Assembly (NCBI RefSeq): GCF_024435075.2
Contig: NZ_JAMZEG020000001.1
Location: 372,001-436,000, forward strand
DNA: 64,000 nt
Direction: 5' to 3'
Source: Marinomonas maritima
GTDB lineage: Bacteria; Pseudomonadota; Gammaproteobacteria; Pseudomonadales; Marinomonadaceae
Each line of letters opens with the position of its first letter. Positions within the stretch are counted from its first letter, which is position 1. A program made the translations under genes and the position numbers. The notes beneath the pieces were generated by a model. The model worked only from the letters and a program-made list of their open reading frames with translations. It was not told the DNA's origin and made no database searches. Below, in pieces: positions 50,535 to 58,008 of the stretch.

Positions 50535-52067
50535 CTATTTATTCCCCATGACTTTATTTCGGCCTGCCTCTTTTGCTAGATATAGCTGTTTGTCAGCTCG
50601 TGAAAATAACGACTCTGGCTCCTCTTGGGCGCTAAGCTCGGCGATACCAATAGATATGGAAATTGTAACTGGCTCACCCTGCATATTGAAGGGTGTTTTG
50701 ACTACCGCAAGTCGGATGGCTTCAGCGCGTTCAATGGCTTGAGGAAGTGAAGTATTTGGGAACGCAATGACGAATTCTTCGCCACCATAGCGGAACATGA
50801 GGTCTTCTTTTAATAAAACGCTGCGAATTTGTTTTGGTACTAGCCTTAGTACTTTGTCGCCTGCGAGATGCCCCCAAGAGTCATTTACTCTCTTAAAGTG
50901 ATCTATGTCACAAACCGCTAAACAAATGGGTTTCTTGGTTTTTTGCATGATTTTACAGAGTGGCAGAATGGTGTCTTGATAGGCTGTGCGGTTTGGTAAA
51001 TCGGTTAAGGAATCTGTCATCGCCTGAGCAAGCTTTTCTTGTAACAGTGTGCGCAGTGATGCGGTGTCTTTTTCCATTCGTGTCACTTTGTTTTTCAGTG
51101 ATGTGATGGATTGAGCTGAATGCTTTTCCTGCTCTATCATTTGTGCTCGATGCTCTGTCATGGTACTAGAAATAGTCGACAGTCGATCATTAATGAGGCT
51201 TTTTAAGCTATCTAAATCTTTTACACCATTGATGGCTAACGAAGTATCTTCAACTTGCATTTGAAGTTTTGTGTTAAAGCCTTCCCTACTTTCAGATAGT
51301 GATTTTTGTGAATGGTAGCTGGTAGAGATAGATTCATTGATGCTAGCGAGTTGTTTATTTAGTTGGGTTAGATAATTCGTCAAACTTTCTTGGGTTTTTC
51401 CTATGGCGATCATGATGAAGTTAATAACTTCATCAAGCAGTCCTGGAAGTTGTTGAATATTGTTGTTTCCCAGTAATGCTCTTTTAAGATCAACGATGTC
51501 TTCATCATAGATGCTTGGAAGCGATAAATTATTCATTAGCCCAGCAAAGGTGTGGCTAATTTGCGCCATAATTTCTTGATCATTATTTTTAGGTGCTGAA
51601 TCAGAGTTCCGGTTAAAAAAGCGTTTTAAAAAAGAACTCTTTGATTGGCTTGTTACGTCTTCAGGTTGATTTAAGGTGTTCTCTGCAAGCGTTAAAAAGC
51701 CTTTTAGAAGCTGAGGCCATTGTGATGATACTTGCCAGTTCGAGCGTATTTGAGCTTCGAGCTGCTTCTTCTCATTTTGAGGGACTCTTTTACTGGTTTG
51801 CCTTTCGAGGAGGTCTATCAGCTCCTGTAATGTGCTACGGACCTGTTTGGCTCTATCCGTTAGTGCTTCGTCACTCTTTATTAAGAGTGGCTCGGCATTA
51901 TTGAGCACATCTTGTATTTCTTGAGCCTTAGCCCCTTTATTGACAACTTGGCGAATTTGGCGAACAACGGAATCAAGTTCAGGGTCATTTCCTTCTGCCA
52001 GCATGCTGGTTCTAGAAACAGCTTTACGTAACGCTTCAATCAGTTTGTCACTTGATGATTCCGTCAT
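50535..52067 (-). CDS. GGDEF diguanylate cyclase with long helical N-terminus (DgcH-like)
   Basis: 510 residues. Residues 1-340 are helical and have coiled-coil character (for example EQEKHSAQSITSLKNKVTRM). Residues about 345-510 are a GGDEF domain with RYGGEEFVIAF and the ending FSRADKQLYLAKEAGRNKVM. The active half-site is intact, so it should make cyclic di-GMP. The allosteric I-site RxxD is not seen; the bases encode LKED at that place. It has no membrane segment. It is next to dsbA, as dgcH (PA5487) is in Pseudomonas aeruginosa. Confidence 0.85.
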   Translation of the reverse strand: MTESSSDKLIEALRKAVSRTSMLAEGNDPELDSVVRQIRQVVNKGAKAQEIQDVLNNAEPLLIKSDEALTDRAKQVRSTLQELIDLLERQTSKRVPQNEKKQLEAQIRSNWQVSSQWPQLLKGFLTLAENTLNQPEDVTSQSKSSFLKRFFNRNSDSAPKNNDQEIMAQISHTFAGLMNNLSLPSIYDEDIVDLKRALLGNNNIQQLPGLLDEVINFIMIAIGKTQESLTNYLTQLNKQLASINESISTSYHSQKSLSESREGFNTKLQMQVEDTSLAINGVKDLDSLKSLINDRLSTISSTMTEHRAQMIEQEKHSAQSITSLKNKVTRMEKDTASLRTLLQEKLAQAMTDSLTDLPNRTAYQDTILPLCKIMQKTKKPICLAVCDIDHFKRVNDSWGHLAGDKVLRLVPKQIRSVLLKEDLMFRYGGEEFVIAFPNTSLPQAIERAEAIRLAVVKTPFNMQGEPVTISISIGIAELSAQEEPESLFSRADKQLYLAKEAGRNKVMGNK

Positions 52068-52083
52068 ATTGCCTCTTTTTATA

Positions 52084-52704
52084 TTATTTTTGACGTTCTT
52101 TTTCGATCAAAAAATCGATCACTTTATAAATATTTTCATTGCCATTAGCTGTTTCTGCCGTCACTAGGTATTTGCCATTGACGATTAACCCTGGAACACC
52201 ACGAGCGCCATAAGCACGTATTTTCGCGTCGGCTTGACTCAAACGGCTGTTGACAGCAAAAGAGTCGTACTGTTTACGAAATTCATCTTCACTAACGCCA
52301 TAGTTTACAAAAAAGTTTGCAAGTGCGTCTTCAGAGTTTAGGTTACGACGCTCAACATGGATAGCATTAAAAAGATCTGCACGCAGTTTATGTTCAATAC
52401 CAAGTAAGTCTGCCACGTAGAAAGCTTTTGCATGCGCTAACCAACCACGGCCGAAAACGGCAGGTAAGAATTTGAAGTCAACATCACTTGGCATATTCTC
52501 TTCCCAAGCTCGAGTAATGGGCTCAAGTTTGTAGCAATGTGGGCACCCGTACCAAAAAATTTCAGTTACTTCTATTTTGCTTGGATCACTGGTGCGAACT
52601 GGTGTTTTTATGGTTGTGTAGCCATTACCATCACTGTACTCAGCGGCCGTTGCCGGAAGTGAGATAAAGAAAGAAAGTATCAGCGCTGAAAACAGCTTTA
52701 TCAT
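52084..52704 (-). CDS. dsbA: Thiol:disulfide interchange protein DsbA
   Basis: 206 residues with signal peptide (LFSALILSFFISLPATAAEY). Active site CPHC in EIFWYGCPHCYKLEP (near residues 53-56) and a cis-Pro loop RGVPGLIVNGKYLV. It introduces disulfides into periplasmic proteins. The start of its partner dsbB is at 63821. It is transcribed ahead of the diguanylate cyclase (16-bp gap), probably together. It is divergent from engB. Confidence 0.96.
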   Translation of the reverse strand: MIKLFSALILSFFISLPATAAEYSDGNGYTTIKTPVRTSDPSKIEVTEIFWYGCPHCYKLEPITRAWEENMPSDVDFKFLPAVFGRGWLAHAKAFYVADLLGIEHKLRADLFNAIHVERRNLNSEDALANFFVNYGVSEDEFRKQYDSFAVNSRLSQADAKIRAYGARGVPGLIVNGKYLVTAETANGNENIYKVIDFLIEKERQK

Positions 52705-53015
52705 GTGTAGCTCCTAATCGTGTAAATCAAAGTATTTTTATATCATGCACAGAATTGCAATAAAATACGATTCTATTTAAGGCTGAAGGTTCTATGTTAT
52801 TAGCAAGTTTACATAATATTTACATGAAAAAAACCGTAGGCGAATTCTTATTTATGCATTTTTGTAATAATCGAAAAACCTTTAATTAGGTCAATTAACG
52901 TGATTCTGCCGACTTTGATGGTTTAACATGGCATATCACTGTGTTTGCTGGCATTATATACAGCTTATGAAATAAATATGAATGCCAATCCGAATCTACT
53001 GACGAATATCAACTT
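52705..53015. other. 311-bp gap between dsbA and engB
   Basis: AT-rich with no coding potential. In other gammaproteobacteria the region upstream of engB can carry an sRNA (Spot 42 or ErsA). I could not find a matching sequence or a Rho-independent terminator to support one here. Confidence 0.5.
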
Positions 53016-53660
53016 ATGACCCCTTTTGACTCAAATTTCCAGTCCGCACACTTTATAAAGAGTGCTGAGAAACTTTCTCAATGTCCTCTAGACCAAGGTG
53101 TAGAAGTTGCCTTTGCAGGTCGCTCGAATGCCGGCAAATCGACGGCATTAAATACCCTTACGAACCAAAAGAAACTAGCGCGGACTTCAAAAACGCCGGG
53201 TCGAACTCAGCTTATTAATTGCTTTGGGATAAACGTTGAAGATCGTCGTTTAATTGACCTTCCAGGTTATGGTTTTGCAAAAGTTCCTATTGCTATGAAA
53301 AAAGTCTGGCAGGCACACATGCAAGACTATTTGATGAATCGTCGCTCTTTGGCTGGTGTTGTTTTAGTCATGGATATCCGCCACCCATTAAAAGAGTTTG
53401 ATGAAATGATGTTGGACTGGGCTAAGTCCAATGGAATGAAGGTGCATGTCTTATTAACAAAATCAGACAAGCTAAAGCGTGGGCCAGCAAAGTCAACCAT
53501 GTTAGCCGTTCAAAAAGCGGTTAAAGAGCACGGCGTTGATGGCACGGTACAGACCTTCTCATCGTTGAGTGGTGACGGAGTTGATGATCTGCGTATCAAA
53601 CTGGCTGAATGGTTGGTACTTGACAATCTTGAAGGCATTCCAGTTTCGCCAAATGCTTAA
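53016..53660 (+). CDS. engB: Ribosome biogenesis GTPase EngB (YihA/YsxC)
   Basis: 214 residues. G-protein motifs: AGRSNAGKSTALNTLTN (G1), KTPGRTQ (G2), DLPGYGFAKV (G3) and LLTKSDKLKRG (G4). SSLSGDGVDDLR is G5. It is needed for assembly of the large ribosomal subunit. It is monocistronic, convergent with gshA and divergent from dsbA. Confidence 0.96.
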   Translation: MTPFDSNFQSAHFIKSAEKLSQCPLDQGVEVAFAGRSNAGKSTALNTLTNQKKLARTSKTPGRTQLINCFGINVEDRRLIDLPGYGFAKVPIAMKKVWQAHMQDYLMNRRSLAGVVLVMDIRHPLKEFDEMMLDWAKSNGMKVHVLLTKSDKLKRGPAKSTMLAVQKAVKEHGVDGTVQTFSSLSGDGVDDLRIKLAEWLVLDNLEGIPVSPNA

Positions 53661-53685
53661 AGCGGCAGGTTTGCTTGCGTTAACG

Positions 53686-53713
53686 AAAAAAAGCCTCATA
53701 TGAGGCTTTTTTT
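53686..53713. terminator. Bidirectional terminator between engB and gshA
   Basis: Perfect palindrome with core AAAGCCTCATATGAGGCTTT flanked by A-run and T-run, 28 bp in all, serving both convergent genes. Confidence 0.92.
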
Positions 53714-53740
53714 ACATTTAGTGAGTAGTGAACTGCTAAT

Positions 53741-55348
53741 TTATTGTGGTGTTAAATACCTTCTTAAGAAGGTATCGAAATCCACCTCATCCGCCGCTTC
53801 AATCGCTTCCTGCTCGCGTAAAGAGCGTTCTGCTTTCTCCATGAATTCGTGTGTTAATTCGTCGGATAAAGGGCAAGCCATCCAGTTTGCTTGTTGTTCT
53901 TTTGATAAGGTCAGCATGGCACTTTGGTAGCCTTGTTCTGCTTTGCTGCGCTCTAATAATAGAGCAGAAGGCAAAAGGGCTTCGTTGGTTAATTTTTCTT
54001 TTTGAACCTCAACCGCTTGTTGATAAGCAGGGTTGCCTGTTTTAGTGGATAAAAAATCCGCGACTTCCGTCAGAGCATCAAGCATGTTTTCTGCTTTATC
54101 ACGCAATTTTACTGGGCCTTGGCCAAAATCGAAGTTCATGTCTAAATCTCGGCCATGAGACGCAATTTCTTGCTGCATTTTACGTAGCTGGTTGCATTCT
54201 GCACTGCCTAGGCGCTCGTCGCCGCGCAACATGCAATACAGCAAGAAGACATCAATGAAATACAGGGTAGAAGACTGCATGCCAATGGAAGAGCTAGGAT
54301 CTAGGTCCATAATGCGTACTTCAATGTATTCAACGCCTCTCGCTTGCAATGCAGCACTTGGGTGTTCGCCAGGCTGAGTGACACGTTTAGGGCGAATGTC
54401 GCTGTAATACTCGTTTTCAATTTGCAAAAGATTGCTGTTTAACTGACGGTACAGACCGTCGACCTTCACACCAATGTCTTGGTAACGCTGATAAGGTGTT
54501 TGCAACGCTTTTTTGACGGTACTGATGTACGTATCGACTTCGTTATAGCAAACGTATAAATCCGCTTGAGCTTTGTTCTGATAACCAAGGTCGCTCATAC
54601 GAAGGGATGTCGCTTTAGGGCCAAACCACGTGTGTTTTTCAAGCTTTTCTAAGCTGTCAGGCTTTTTCGGTAAAAAGCTTTCGTCAATCGCAGGAGAGGC
54701 GCCGAACAGTAATGACAGCATCCAAGAGCTACGGCGAAAATTACGAATCAAAGCGAAATAGCTGTCCGATTGAAAGGCTTGTTTTTCTGCTTGAGAAAGG
54801 GCGGTTTTGCCTTTATAGCTTTCTAAGAAAGACCAGAAGTCTTGATCAAACGAGAAGTTGTAATGCATACCTGCGATACACTGCATGATCCGACCATAGC
54901 GGTTAGACAAACCTTCGCGATAAGCGCGTTTTAGTTTTCCTGTATTCGATTCGCCGTAATAAGCAATGGGGACATCTTCATTGCCCGCCAAGTAACACGG
55001 CATACTGGCAGGCCATAAACATTCGTCTTGCTTGTAGAGTTCATGATTAACCACGTTGTGGATATCGTCCAATTCTTTAATGACGCCTTCAACGCTAGGA
55101 TGAACCTGCGTAATGAATTCCATCAAAGACTCAGAGTAATCCGTTGTAATGGAGCTGTGAGTTAACGCAGAACCTAATGCTTTGGGGTGGGGTTTGTGCG
55201 AAATGTGCCCTTCGGAACGATCAACTCGTAGCGCTTCTCGTTCCACGCCACGATGAAATGTTAATGCAGACGTTGTCGCGGCTTGCTGGCAATGGGTTGC
55301 CAGCGCTTGCAAAGCATTGGTTAAAGTGGTCAAGAAGTCTTCCTTCAA
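53741..55348 (-). CDS. gshA: Glutamate--cysteine ligase
   Basis: 535 residues, the proteobacterial GshA type (about 518 in E. coli). It catalyses the first step of glutathione synthesis. Family phrases are FHRGVEREALRVDRSEGHIS, ITTDYSESLMEFITQVH (substrate Glu binding) and GMHYNFSFDQDFW. The region RGVEYIEVRIMDLDPSSSIG follows. It is consistent with the glutathione-using genes grxC and yghU in the window. It is preceded by a 173-bp gap holding the hisF terminator. Confidence 0.96.
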   Translation of the reverse strand: MKEDFLTTLTNALQALATHCQQAATTSALTFHRGVEREALRVDRSEGHISHKPHPKALGSALTHSSITTDYSESLMEFITQVHPSVEGVIKELDDIHNVVNHELYKQDECLWPASMPCYLAGNEDVPIAYYGESNTGKLKRAYREGLSNRYGRIMQCIAGMHYNFSFDQDFWSFLESYKGKTALSQAEKQAFQSDSYFALIRNFRRSSWMLSLLFGASPAIDESFLPKKPDSLEKLEKHTWFGPKATSLRMSDLGYQNKAQADLYVCYNEVDTYISTVKKALQTPYQRYQDIGVKVDGLYRQLNSNLLQIENEYYSDIRPKRVTQPGEHPSAALQARGVEYIEVRIMDLDPSSSIGMQSSTLYFIDVFLLYCMLRGDERLGSAECNQLRKMQQEIASHGRDLDMNFDFGQGPVKLRDKAENMLDALTEVADFLSTKTGNPAYQQAVEVQKEKLTNEALLPSALLLERSKAEQGYQSAMLTLSKEQQANWMACPLSDELTHEFMEKAERSLREQEAIEAADEVDFDTFLRRYLTPQ

Positions 55349-55450
55349 TTGAATACGGCAAAATTAAATTTTAAGGATTGTACTCGCCGAAGCTTCTTTT
55401 CGGCAAGTCACAGATACCTTGTGCACAAAATATGCAGACTTCACCATGAA

Positions 55451-55484
55451 AAACGCGATGTTAACTAAACATCGCGTTTTGGAT
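55451..55484 (-). terminator. Terminator after hisF
   Basis: 12-bp perfect stem AAACGCGATGTT / AACATCGCGTTT with loop AACTA; on the minus strand it runs on into TTTTTC. It lies downstream of hisF and upstream of gshA. Confidence 0.85.
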
Positions 55485-55521
55485 TTTCTATTCACAGCAA
55501 CCGTAGGTCATAAAATAGCGG

Positions 55522-56295
55522 TTATAGGCGCATTTCAATACCCGCATCAGTCATGCGCTGCTTGGCTTCTTGAATACTGTATTCACCAAAGTGGAAAATG
55601 CTGGCAGCGAGTACCGCGTCGGCTTTGCCTTTGATAACTCCATCGACAAGATGATCAAGATTGCCCACACCGCCAGAGGCGATAACAGGCACATGAACCG
55701 CTTCACTAATGGCACGTGTTACGCCAAGGTCAAAACCATTTTTTGTACCATCACGATCCATACTGGTTAAGAGAATTTCTCCCGCACCGTATTCGACCAT
55801 TTTTTTCGCCCATTCTACAGCGTCTAAACCAGTCGGTTTACGACCTCCATGGGTAAAAATCTCCCATTTATCAGGTTCGCCTTCGGCACTGACTTTTTTC
55901 GCGTCAATGGCAACCACAATGCATTGAGAGCCAAAACGTTGTGCGGCTTCACGAACAAATTCAGGATTAAACACCGCCGCGGTATTGATGCCGACTTTGT
56001 CTGCTCCAGCATTTAACATGCGACGAATATCGTCACAGGTACGAATGCCGCCACCGACGGTTAAGGGAATGAAGACTTGGCTGGCAATGGCTTCTACCAT
56101 ATGAACGGTAGTTGCTCGGTCGTCAGAGCTAGCCGTAATGTCCAGAAACGTGATTTCATCGGCGCCTTGCTCATTGTAGCGTTTAGCCACTTCTACTGGG
56201 TCGCCAGCGTCGCGAATGTCAAGGAACTGAACGCCTTTGACTACTCGACCATTGTCCACGTCAAGACAAGGAATAATACGTTTTGCTAAGCCCAT
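55522..56295 (-). CDS. hisF: Imidazole glycerol phosphate synthase, cyclase subunit HisF
   Basis: 257 residues, normal length. Catalytic acids are in IPCLDVDNGRVVKGVQF (Asp11) and TSMDRDGTKNGFDL (Asp near 130). TVGGGIRTCDDIRRMLNAGA and ASGGVGNLDHL are phosphate-binding loops of the TIM barrel. It works with HisH. It is 54 bp downstream of hisH; hisA, usually between the two, is not here. Confidence 0.97.
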   Translation of the reverse strand: MGLAKRIIPCLDVDNGRVVKGVQFLDIRDAGDPVEVAKRYNEQGADEITFLDITASSDDRATTVHMVEAIASQVFIPLTVGGGIRTCDDIRRMLNAGADKVGINTAAVFNPEFVREAAQRFGSQCIVVAIDAKKVSAEGEPDKWEIFTHGGRKPTGLDAVEWAKKMVEYGAGEILLTSMDRDGTKNGFDLGVTRAISEAVHVPVIASGGVGNLDHLVDGVIKGKADAVLAASIFHFGEYSIQEAKQRMTDAGIEMRL

Positions 56296-56349
56296 AAATG
56301 ACTCCTAATACCGCGTAAAGGTCTTCGTTGGATTATGAATAAGTGACCG

Positions 56350-57003
56350 TTATGGCTTGCCATCCCAGTGAAGGAAATTCTTGTAAAGCTGAAGACCGTC
56401 TTTGTGGCTTTTTTCTGGGTGAAACTGTACCGCGAAAACATTGTCTCGTGCGAGCGCGACGCAGAATTCTAGGCCGTAATCACAGGTGCCGGCGACTTCT
56501 GCTTTATTCTCTGGCACAACATAAAAACTGTGTACAAAGTAGAAGCGGGCATTGTCATCAATATCAGCCCAAAGCGGGTGGTCAATAGTATGTTTGACCT
56601 GATTCCAACCCATGTGCGGCACTTTTAGCTTACTGCCGTCATGGTCTGTGTGTTTTTCGCCAAAGAATAGAGCGTTGCCTTGAAAGTGGTTCAAACAGTC
56701 AACACCACCGTTTTCTTCACTGTGAGACATCAAAGATTGAATGCCCACGCAAATGGCGAGAAACGGTTTCTCCGCCATGGCTTTGCGAATGCTAGGCACG
56801 AGACCCGCATTGTGCATTTCGCCAATACAATCACGAATAGCACCAACGCCTGGAAGTAAAACACGATCAGCGGCATCAATGACGGCTGGATCGCTGGTCA
56901 CAATAACGGAGGTGTTTTCATCCGCGACATGTTCAAGCGCTTTGGCAACCGAATGTAGGTTGCCCATACCGTAGTCGATGACTGCAACAGTAGATTTTCT
57001 CAT
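56350..57003 (-). CDS. hisH: Imidazole glycerol phosphate synthase, glutaminase subunit HisH
   Basis: 217 residues from the ATG at 57003, matching the usual N-terminus (VAVIDYGMGNLHSVAKALEH). An ATG at 57033 with AGGA 10 bases upstream is also possible. Class I glutaminase triad: Cys in ICVGIQSLM, His and Glu in FAVQFHPEKSHKDG. It releases ammonia for HisF. It lies between hisB and hisF on the same strand. Confidence 0.95.
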   Translation of the reverse strand: MRKSTVAVIDYGMGNLHSVAKALEHVADENTSVIVTSDPAVIDAADRVLLPGVGAIRDCIGEMHNAGLVPSIRKAMAEKPFLAICVGIQSLMSHSEENGGVDCLNHFQGNALFFGEKHTDHDGSKLKVPHMGWNQVKHTIDHPLWADIDDNARFYFVHSFYVVPENKAEVAGTCDYGLEFCVALARDNVFAVQFHPEKSHKDGLQLYKNFLHWDGKP

Positions 57004-57045
57004 ATTACCCATGGGATTTTTGCTGTTACTCATACTAAGAGAATC

Positions 57046-57639
57046 CTACAAACAACCTTTAGTAGAAGGCATTTGGCCTGCCATACGCTCGTCAACCTCT
57101 AACGCCATGCGTAACGCACGACCGAAGGCTTTAAAAATAGTTTCTGCTTGGTGGTGTGTGTTCTTACCACGAAGGTTGTCTAGATGAAGCGTGACTTTCG
57201 CGTGGTTGATAAAGCCGTGGAAGAATTCAGAGAACAGATCCACATCAAAACCGCCCACTGAACCGCGAGTAAACGGCACGTGCATTTCTAAGCCGGGACG
57301 ACCAGAAAAATCGATGACGACACGAGACAATGCTTCATCCAAAGGAACATAAGCATGGCCATAGCGCTTGATACCTTTTTTATCGCCAACAGCAATTTCA
57401 AAAGCTTGTCCTAGCGTAATGCCCAAGTCTTCTACCGTGTGGTGAGCGTCAATGTGAAGATCGCCAACCGCATGGATGTCTAAGTCAATCAGGCCATGAC
57501 GTGCCACTTGTTCAAGCATGTGATCAAGAAAAGGCACGCCTGTGATGCAGTTGAATTTACCGGTACCGTCTAGGTTAATCGACACCTTGATTTGAGTTTC
57601 AAGCGTATTACGCTCGACACTGGCAATGCGATCGGACAT
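57046..57639 (-). CDS. hisB: Imidazoleglycerol-phosphate dehydratase HisB
   Basis: 197 residues from the ATG at 57639 with CGGAGA upstream; the longer frame to 57702 is less likely. It is the monofunctional HisB of about 197 residues, with no phosphatase domain. Metal-binding repeats are DHMLEQVARHGLIDLDIHAV with DLHIDAHHTVEDLGITLG, and the second set FFHGFINHAKVTLHLDNLRG and NTHHQAETIFKAFGRAL. It makes imidazole acetol phosphate. It is the first gene of hisB-hisH-hisF. Confidence 0.96.
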   Translation of the reverse strand: MSDRIASVERNTLETQIKVSINLDGTGKFNCITGVPFLDHMLEQVARHGLIDLDIHAVGDLHIDAHHTVEDLGITLGQAFEIAVGDKKGIKRYGHAYVPLDEALSRVVIDFSGRPGLEMHVPFTRGSVGGFDVDLFSEFFHGFINHAKVTLHLDNLRGKNTHHQAETIFKAFGRALRMALEVDERMAGQMPSTKGCL

Positions 57640-58008
57640 TGATTGGTTTCTCCGCAGTGATTGTGGCGAGTAGCCGCCACTGAATAAAACATAAGTAGCC
57701 ATTATAGAACGAGCGCTCTTTGGCTTCTATGTTTTATCTGAGTGTTTTTTTATGGGTTATTTCTATTGGACAACGCTTTGCATCGATAATATACAACATC
57801 GAATGCTATGATTAGGCGATTTTTAAATAAGCAGAACCCCACCCTAACCCTCCCCTTGAAGAAAGGAGAGGGAACTTTAACTCCTTCTTTTACTAAAAAA
57901 AGGGGGGAGTTGAGAGGGGGAAGAAAACCAAGCTCCTCCCCCTGCTAAGGGGGAGGTTGGGAGGGGGTTAATGTTTGTATCTAGGTTAATTCATTCAAGG
58001 AGTTGTTC
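57640..58008. other. 369-bp gap between divergent hisB and the AsmA-like gene
   Basis: Holds the hisB promoter region and the GC-rich imperfect palindrome at 57835-57969. No other gene or RNA is evident. The base composition of the repeat is far from its AT-rich surroundings. Confidence 0.6.
57835..57969. repeat. GC-rich dispersed palindromic repeat (REP/MITE-like)
   Basis: The left arm begins AACCCCACCCTAACCCTCC, and the complement of the right arm begins AACCCCCTCCCAACCTCCCC; each arm also folds on itself (CCCTCCCCTT with AGGAGAGGG, and CTCCCCCTGC with AAGGGGGAG). The wording (CCCTAACCCTCCCC type) is common in dispersed intergenic repeats of many bacteria. At 135 bp, it looks like a mobile palindromic element or processed repeat. 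No transposase gene is near. Confidence 0.65.

Noticed and set aside
52705..53015. A Spot 42/ErsA-type small RNA upstream of engB
   Set aside because: No sequence like either RNA and no hairpin with a T-tract could be found, so position alone is not enough.
47995..57639. The his genes and ubi genes as one horizontally acquired cluster
   Set aside because: They are two separate blocks with conserved neighbours (tat, gshA), and codon use looks like the rest of the window.
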